Shown in pieces: positions 56,760 through 64,000 of a stretch of DNA of 64,000 bases. Numbering within the stretch: position 1 is the first letter of the stretch; each line of letters begins with the position of its first letter. A program made the position numbers and the translations under genes. The stretch is from positions 47,574,501-47,638,500 of the forward strand of contig CP142452.1 of NCBI GenBank assembly GCA_038049695.1, written 5' to 3'. Source of the stretch: Cinnamomum chago. Lineage: Eukaryota > Streptophyta > Magnoliopsida > Laurales > Lauraceae. The notes under the pieces were generated by a model. The model saw only the letters and a program-made list of their open reading frames with translations, was not told the origin of the DNA and ran no database searches.

Positions 56760-58749
56760 TGTTGGGATTGGTGTATGCCCTAAAGCCCACTGACTGCACT
56801 CACATCTCTGTTACTGGATATTTATTGGTTATTTAATGGAATGACATCTTTCTCTTAATACTTGTGTATATGTATGGTTTTGTAAGGCCCATTGTTTTCT
56901 AGTAAATGACTTAGGTGTGTAGTGGCTACACACAGTAAGGTCTGAGTCATGGACACTTGAAACAATAAACTTGTTCATAACTGAGAGGTGGAGTTGGGCA
57001 CTTCATCTTGGTATAAGTTATAATGAGATACTCTCCTGTATTCAGGGTGACTTACTTAAGTCACGGGAGGCTTTTCCGGATTTATCTCATTAGTGCATGT
57101 GTCATGCATTGAACAGGACCACTTGAAGGTGTGATCTCTAAAATAGTACTATCACAGAGAGAGATCAAATCACCTCTTGCTACTGAGTGACCAGTGCTCT
57201 TAATCTTGAGCATTTGTGGATGAACTGACGAAGTCGAGTTCTTGTACTTTAATTCACTATGGGTGAGATCCTGTTCATGGGTCAACAGCTCTGTGTTTTG
57301 GGTACTCGGGCTTGATTAGTTGGGACGTGCAAATGCAATATGGAATCTATGCCATCGTGTGATGGAATGATCGTCCCCTTAGAATTATCCGATTAATCAT
57401 CAGAATCTAAGATCTTAGTATATGGATGTTCCATATGGATATTGAACTTGTGGGTCGCTCCCTGGATCAAGAGAATGATCTCCAGATGATGATTAAGTCA
57501 AGGGTATGAAGTTCTGAGGATGAGATGTAATCAAGAAGGTAGATAGTACATCGGTTAACCTACTTGAATATGGATGTTACATAGAGGGGCATTGTGGTCA
57601 TTATACTTGGTAGGTCAAAGACAATCGTCTATTTATGACGAGCTTTATTTGCAATTTAATATTTGTCCCTGGAGTGCAACCATAACTCTCTAGTGGAATG
57701 AGTTAGGGTTAAAATGATCTTAATGTTGCTATGGGGTTAGCATAGACATTTTGGTCATTTTGGGAGCCAAGGGTAAATATGTCTTTTGGTCCCTCTTCTA
57801 GCCACTTTCCTATATTGGCATGGTTTCCTAATTTAATTAGGTGATATGTGGTTGAATTAATTTTGTGGAATAATAATTTTGAGTTTAAATTCAAATAGGC
57901 TTTTGATGGCATACATGAATTTAACTCTAGCTAAATTATTAACTAGTGGGCCATGGTGTGTTTATCAATCTTGTGGGCCAGCCATGAGTGGAGCTCCTTG
58001 TGTGAGGTTTCCAAATTTAACTAGGTATCTTTACTTGGAAGGAAGAACTCCTATTTGGGTAAGAATTCCTATGATTAAAGCTTACTAAAGTTTAGTGTCT
58101 TTAATTAGAAAGTGTTGCACAACTAATGGGGGCTGGTTGCTTATTTAATGGGATTGACATTCCTATTAGAAAGAGGACTCAATGAGGACTTTATAAATAT
58201 ATGAGAGACTGCCCTGGGCGTGCAACACATGATTCATAGGATAGGAATTCTACCCTAGGCGTGAAACCTCACACAAGGAACTCCTTTGGCCGTCCAAGAC
58301 AAGAAGGAGAAACTGACGCCCAACCCTTCTTCTTCTTCATTGGAGAGAGCAAATCAGGTTCTGGTCTTGTTCCACAAATTGTAGATTCAGAAAACCCTTC
58401 TTGGATTCCATATTTTGATCCCATAATCAAAGCCAATCAGATTAAGTAGTGGAATAAAAGAGAAGATCAAAGGAGAAGCTACTGCAGAAAATTCCTGCAA
58501 CACACATTGCTGGTTGCAGGCTGATATCAGTCCTTTGAAGTCTTTCTTTTCAGAGTTTTGAGGCATTCATATCATCAAGGTAATAGTCCTCTATTATCTC
58601 CTTGCTTTATACACATGTTGATCATGATTTCATGGAGTTTTTATGCATGATTCATGGCTGGAAATCAGATTTGTTTCTTGTTTTAAAAACTTGAAAAACC
58701 AAATCAGCCATGGAAGTCGTAGTTCAGATCTGTAATGCATGAACTTTCA
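56760..58749 (+). repeat. 5' LTR of Copia B
   Basis: Begins TGTTGGGATTGGTGTATGCC, ends ACTTTCA, and is followed by the PBS. The right copy lies outside the window, so the borders rest on the TG...CA ends and PBS position. Confidence 0.85.
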
Positions 58750-58750
58750 A

Positions 58751-58763
58751 TGGTATCAGAGCC
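58751..58763 (+). other. primer binding site of Copia B
   Basis: TGGTATCAGAGCC, one base after the LTR; initiator Met-tRNA type. Confidence 0.92.
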
Positions 58764-60562
58764 TCTCCATGTGAAATCATGATCCCATGATGTGTTAATA
58801 TTAATCCTATCTTAGTTATGGGCATGGTGGCACCCTCCTAGATACTTTTTACTGCATAAAAAGTGTGCAGGAATTTTTCCAGCTTGCTGGAATTTTTCAG
58901 AATGCTGTTTACTGTATGATAGGAGTGCAGGAATTTTTTCCAGGGTGCTGGAATAATTTCAGAACACTATATAGTGCTGTACATAGCACAATGAATGCAC
59001 TAACCTCTTTGATTGCAGCCATATAATTGCATCCTTGATGGTTCGCATGTATGTGTGTGGATTTGGATGTTTTTTAATTAGTTGGAAAGTGTACGATTGC
59101 GCGTTTAGCAATCATAGGAAGTTGTAATTTTTCCTTGTTTTTATTCCAACTAGTCTTCATGTAAGCTTTCTTGAAAAGCATAGGGATCTCCAATGTAATT
59201 TTTGGTTTTTGCTTTTCATGGGTTTGCTTGTATAAATTTATTTATTGTAACAAGCAAGAAGAAGAAAGCTTCAAAGATTGCATGGTTGCAAGTAGAAGAG
59301 GATTCCATGGTGATGGAGGCAACGAAGGTGTCCTAGTGCGAAAAGGACTCTTAACCAAGTATCCTAGTTGGATTAGGATTCCTAGTTGGATAAGGATTTG
59401 AAGTCCGAAGAGCAGGGAGCCATCAAGGATTGCATTATATTTATTGCTTTATATAATTACTATTATTGCTATGTTTATCACCTAGTAACATGGCCACCAC
59501 TAGGTTCTTAAAATTGGCATCTTTCTATATTGGATTGTTTTTTGTTTGGCAAATTGTTTTTAAACGGATCTTAGACTAGCACCTTCTATTTGTCTAAGGT
59601 TTAAAAATTGGATAGGGTTTAGTTTATCTTGGTACCCTAAGTTTCCAAAAGAGGCCAAACTAAAATCTAATATGTTGCTACCCTAGTGGGCCCATAACCC
59701 ACTGGTCCCAAGACCTTTACTCAATATGTTTTAAAGCAAAGGTTATTTATTTTTTGAGATGACTTAAGCAATTGAGTCATGAAAATTGTTAACTAAGTTT
59801 GCTAGATTTAAACAAGGTTTGAGTAACGATGCTAAGGTCAATAGAGTTTTTCAAAACCCTAGTGTTAAATAATCAAGTGGGAGAGGGATTTGGAAAAACC
59901 CCACGGCCTTCCATTTTCGGTTCATGCTATCTCAATGGAGTATTAGTGGGAGCGGCCACCCCTTCGGTGGAGTTCTTTACTAAAGATCACTTCGTTGGGT
60001 TAGTGGGTGAACTAATGTGAATATTCGTAATGAGGTGTTAGTGGGAGCGGCCATCCCTTCGGTGGAGTTCTTTACTAAAGATCACTTATATAGAATGTCA
60101 ATGAAGTGCTGGTGGGAGCGGCCATCCCTTCGGTGGAGCTCTTTACTAAAGTTCACTTCAAGATTAGATTAAAGTCACTTCCCTTCGGAGGACTTGAGTC
60201 ATAGACATTCTGGGAACGTTCATAAGAGATGGTAATACACTTGACATAAGACGGTAATAACCTCTCCTTAGGAGTTAATGTTATTTGTCATATGAGGCCA
60301 AACCAATCAGTGATTGGACTGTCACTGGATATGTATATCCAGACAGTGATGATCCAAATAAGCAGACCTTAACTCAACGTGACTGTAGGCTCGGCCATCC
60401 CTTCGATGGAGGGTCTATGAGGAGGTTGAGACACTGATACATTATAATTAGGGTTAAATAATGTAAAAAGTCTTGTGCATGTTTTTCCTTTTATTACAAG
60501 CACCATATACATGTTACATATATACTGCCTATCTAATTATAACCTGTTATATATCCAGAGAG
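58764..60562 (+). other. non-coding leader of Copia B
   Basis: No gene is present. It contains a ~62 bp direct duplication with a CCAGC-NN-GCTGG-type hairpin (58865-58975), and near the gag a repeated GTGGGAGCGGCCATCCCTTC word (59946, 60041, 60112, partial near 60385). 59874-59930 resembles 7975-8030 of Copia A. Confidence 0.75.
59946..60160 (+). repeat. threefold repeat GTGGGAGCGGCC... in Copia B leader
   Basis: A ~48 bp unit (GTGGGAGCGGCC, CCCTTCGGTGGAG, TCTTTACTAAAG, TCACTT) starts at 59946, 60041 and 60112. A shorter copy, CGGCCATCCCTTCGATGGAG, lies near 60393. Spacing is 95 and 71 bp. Confidence 0.9.
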
Positions 60563-61305
60563 ATGGGGAAGGATTCTTTTAGCCCGTTGATGAGTATTCT
60601 GCGTGAGAACAAATTGACTGGCCCAAATTACGTAGACTGGAAAAGAAACCTTAACATAGTACTCACCGCTGAGGAGTACAAGTATGTTCTGTCGGAACCC
60701 TGTCCTACGATTGATGATTATTCTACAGATGACCAGCTAGAGGCTGAAAGGAAATGGAAAAAGGCGAATAGCATGGCGAAATGCTACATGCTTGCTTCCA
60801 TGTCCAACGTGTTGCAAACGCAGCATGAGCAAATGGACACAGCTTCTGATATCATGTGTCCTTGTCTGAGATGTTCGCAGACAAAAGCAGGCCAGCTAGG
60901 CAAGCTGCTTTAAGGACAATCATGAATACTAGGATGGCTGAGGGAACACCTGTCAGAGAGCACATGCTCAAAATGATGGATTGTTTCAATGAAGCTGAGA
61001 TCCTAGGGGCTGAGATTGATGCAGGGAGTCAGACTGATATGATTCTTGAAACTCTGCCGGAGTCTTTCAACCAGTTCAAGCTCAACTTCAGCATGAGCAA
61101 GATGGACATGACTCTCTCTGAGTTAATGAAAGAACTCCAGGCGGCAGAGGCCATCATGAAGCCTAAAGGCCAAGCTCACTTTTCCCAGTTTTCCTCTAAA
61201 CTGAACCCGAAAGGGAAAAAGTTCAAGAAGAAGCAGGGAAAGGGAAAAGGACAGAAAAAGGAAAATGCTGGGAAGAAGGACAAAGGTACAGGTGAAAAGC
61301 CATAA
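60563..61305 (+). pseudogene. gag: Copia B gag, frameshifted
   Basis: The start is the ATG at 60563 (MGKDSFSPLMSILRENKL). The N-terminal half (to about 60855) is in one frame, and the rest (SEMFADKSRPARQAALR on) is in another, so a small indel lies near 60855. The body ends in a Lys/Gly-rich stretch and a TAA at 61303-61305. The zinc knuckle that follows (KCLKGHWKKDCPK at about 61309-61347) lacks its first Cys pattern. Gag would build the particle. The same frame continues into protease after the stop. Confidence 0.88.
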
Positions 61306-64000
61306 GGGAAATGCCTCAAAGGTCACTGGAAGAAAGATTGTCCCAAGCTCCTAGGCTCAGATAAGAAAGGTATATCTCTTTCCTACTACATTGAAACCTG
61401 TCATGTGGTTGATTCTACTGATTCATGGATAGTAGACTCTGGAGCCACTAATCATATCTGCAATTCATTGCAGGGGTTTTAGATAATGAAAAAGCTTGAG
61501 AAAGGGGAGTTTGACCTTAGAGTTGGAAATGGAGCAAAGATTTGGGCTGTTGCAGTGGGAGCTGTTACTTTACATTTTCCGCATGATAGGATATTAGTTT
61601 TAAATAATGTTATCTATGTTCCGGACATAAGGAAGAATTTAATTTCAGTTTCCAGACTTATTGAATTTCATTATTCAGTTTCTTTCCATTCTGGTGTTGA
61701 TATCAGTAGAAATGGAAATATTATATGTTCCGGTAGAATGCATGACAACTTATTTTATATATATCCTATTGCTCCCACACTGCATAATGTACAACTAGAA
61801 AGCTCATCTTCCCTTAAGAGGAAGGCTTCTTCGACCAATGACACTTATCTTTGGCACTTACGTTTGGGTCATGTTAACCTAAAACGGATTCAGAGGTTGG
61901 TAGAGGATGGGCTTTTAAGCTCATTAGATCTCGAACCTTTACCTCAGTGTGAATCTTGTCTCATGGGAAAGATGACCAAAAGGTCATTCTCTGGAAAGGG
62001 ACTGAGGTCAAAGGAGTTGTTAGAATTGGTTCACACTGATGTGTGTGGTCCTATGAACAAACTGGCTCGAGGAGGTTATGAGTATTTCATCACCTTCACT
62101 GATGATTACTCTAGGTATGGATATGTGTACCTAATGCGACGCAAGTCTGAAGCGTTTGATAAGTTCAAACAATTCAAGGCTGAGGCGGAGTTACAACTAG
62201 GGAAACATATCAAAGCTCTTCGATCTGATCGAGGTGGCGACTACCTCCTGGGTGAGTTCAAGGAGTACCTCACACAACATGGGATTGTGTCTCAGTTGTC
62301 TGCACCGGGTACACCCCAGCAAAATGGTGTAGCAGAGAGAAGAAACCGTACCATTCTTGATATGGTAAGGTCCATGATGAGTCATGCAACCCTACCCATA
62401 TCTTTTTGGGGATATGCCCTAGAAGCAGCAACATACATTTTGAATCTGGTACCTTCTAAATCAGTACCTAGGACACCTCAAGAAATGTGGACAGGTCGAA
62501 AACCCAGTTTAAGACATATCCACATTTGGGGTTGTCCAGCCTATGTACTGAATGATAAAGCTACCAAGCTAGAACCCAGATCGGAAATGTGCTACTTCAT
62601 TGGGTATCCTAAGGGAACGAGAGGAGGCATCTGTTATCATCCAAAGGAGCAAAAGGTGCTTATCAGCACTCATGCTAGATACTTGGAGGATGATTGCATG
62701 ATGCACCAAGAGCTTGGTTGTAAAGAAACTCTTGAGGAGATTCTTTTAGAAACTCCTGCAACATCTGTGCCAGATCCTGAGACTGTAGATAATCAAGACA
62801 TTCCTTTTAACACTCCGGAGCCTCGTCGTAGTGGGAGAATTTCTAGACCACCAGATAGATACCTAGGAGTGTCTTTTATGACAGACTCCGAGGATCTGGT
62901 TGAGGATCCTACTAGTTACGATGAAGCAGTAACGGATATAGATGCTGACATGTGGCAGCGAGCGATGAAATCTGAATTGGATTCTCTGTATTCCAATCAA
63001 GTCTGGGAACTTGTGGATGCACCTGAAGGGATCAAACCCCTAGGGTGCAAGTGGATCTACAAGAGAAAGAGAGGAGTGGATGGGAAGGTTGAAACCTTCA
63101 AAGCAAGACTGGTGGCGAAAGGATATACTCAGAAAGAGGGTATCGATTATGAGGAAACCTTCTCGCCAGTAGCCATGCTCAAGTCCATAAGGATTCTCTT
63201 AGCCATCGCATGTCATTATGACTACGAGATATGGCAGATGGATGTCAAGACAGCTTTTCTTAATGGAAGTCTTGACGAATGCATCTATATGATGCAACCA
63301 GAGGGATTCATTGCTGGTGGCCAAGAGAACATGGTCTGCAAACTTAAAAAGTCCATTTATGGACTTAAGCAAGCATCTAGGGCATGGAACATCAAGTTTA
63401 ATCAGGCAGTCAAATCCTTTGGCTTTGATCAAAACATTGATGAACCATGTGTGTATAAGAAAGGGAGTGGAAACGCAGTTGCATTTTTAGTCCTATATGT
63501 GGATGACATATTACTCATTGGAAATGATGTTGGCATATTGTCGTCTGCTAAGGTTTGGTTATCATCTCAATTTCAGATGAAGGATTTGGGTGAGGCGAGC
63601 TATGTCTTAGGGATCAAACTTTTGCGAGATCGCAAGAACAAGATGTTAGCCTTATCCCAATCTTCGTATATTGAGAAGATATTGGTAAAGTATAACATGC
63701 ATGACTCCAAGAAGGGCTTGCTACCTTCTAGACATGGAGTACCACTATCTCGGAATCAATGTCCGAAAACACCTGAGGAGATAGACAGCATGAGGAGAGT
63801 ACCATATGCATCAGCTGTTGGAAGCCTCATGTATGCAATGTTGTGTACTAGACCAGATATCTGCTTTGCCGTTGGCATGGTTAGTAGATATCAATCAAAC
63901 CCTGGACCTATGCACTGGACAGTTGTTAAGCATATATTCAAGTATCTTTAGAGAACGAAAGATTATATGCTAACCTACCGATCAGATGATCTTACGCCAC
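61306..64000 (+). pseudogene. pol: Copia B pol: protease, integrase, RT, start of RNase H
   Basis: One frame with TAG at 61480-61482 and 63949-63951. Protease DSGAT is intact at 61435-61449. Then an 821-residue open stretch (61486-63951): pre-integrase LWHLRLGHVNLKRI at about residue 122; integrase HTDVCGP (~183), SDRGGD (~246, with Asp where Glu is usual) and QQNGVAERR (~277), giving an apparently complete D,D,E set; then RT from ~491 with QMDVKTAFLNG and an intact YVDD at 63496-63507. RNase H begins near the window edge. This is the best preserved Copia pol in the window, with two internal stops. Confidence 0.93.

Larger units (their letters stand above)
56760..64000 (+). mobile_element. 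Copia LTR retrotransposon B (Angela/Tork-like), cut by window end
   Basis: 5' LTR 56760-58749, PBS, ~1.8 kb leader, gag, protease, integrase and RT in order. The window ends within RNase H, so the 3' LTR and target duplication cannot be seen. RT wording (KRKRGVDGKVETFKARLVAK) places it in the same lineage as Copia A but a different family, since LTR sequences do not align. Coding damage is limited: one frameshift and three stops. Confidence 0.94.

Overview
This window is a repeat-dominated stretch of a plant nuclear genome, almost certainly a flowering plant. The evidence is: plant lineages of LTR retrotransposon primed by initiator Met-tRNA (Angela/Tork-like and SIRE-like Copia, Tekay/Del-like chromodomain Gypsy); plant hAT transposases with BED-like fingers, one with a DUF659-type core; a plant-type Ptta/En/Spm (PF03004-like) CACTA gene; a plant L1-like LINE; and GT-AG introns. 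No intact cellular gene was found. The only recognisable host-gene sequence is a three-exon fragment of an isocitrate lyase/PEP phosphomutase family gene (50739-51223). No rRNA, tRNA or CRISPR array was found.

Layout, left to right. 1-2180 is unassigned. 2241-3007 is a CACTA right end with three ~196 bp tandem units. From about 4283 to about 31 kb lies an old CACTA-like locus carrying a PF03004-type transposase gene on +. It was later hit three times: an Angela/Tork-like Copia (5016-14046, TSD CACGT) in its leader exon, a 5'-truncated LINE (14979-17019, -) in its first intron, and a 10.4 kb Tekay-like Gypsy (20220-30587, -, TSD AAAAG) inside a coding exon. From 31845 to 50593 lies a nest of SIRE-like elements on -: a gag-less outer copy, an inner gag-only copy of the same group (34009-46654, TSD GCACT), and a 5.5 kb hAT transposon (38550-44027, 8 bp TSD GTTTGCAC) inside the gag of the inner copy. 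The right LTR of the outer copy is cut off and joined directly to an intron of the PEP-mutase-like fragment. 52.4-55.3 kb holds a second, decayed hAT on -. 56760-64000 is the 5' part of a second Angela/Tork-like Copia that runs off the window.

Relative age follows from nesting: CACTA locus, then its LINE, Copia and Gypsy insertions; outer SIRE, then inner SIRE, then hAT. By eye the Gypsy LTRs differ by about 1.4% over the first kilobase, the inner SIRE LTRs by about 1%, and the first Copia LTRs by roughly 3%. Every element's coding region carries stops, frameshifts or deletions, so none looks autonomous as read here.

The non-obvious signal is in the non-coding parts. TCGA-centred GC-rich palindromes recur in three unrelated retrotransposon lineages. 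Spaced hairpin repeats sit just upstream of LTR TATA boxes. The k-mers ATGAGAT and ATAACTAT are strongly over-represented in particular elements. The two ends of one hAT carry entirely different subterminal arrays.
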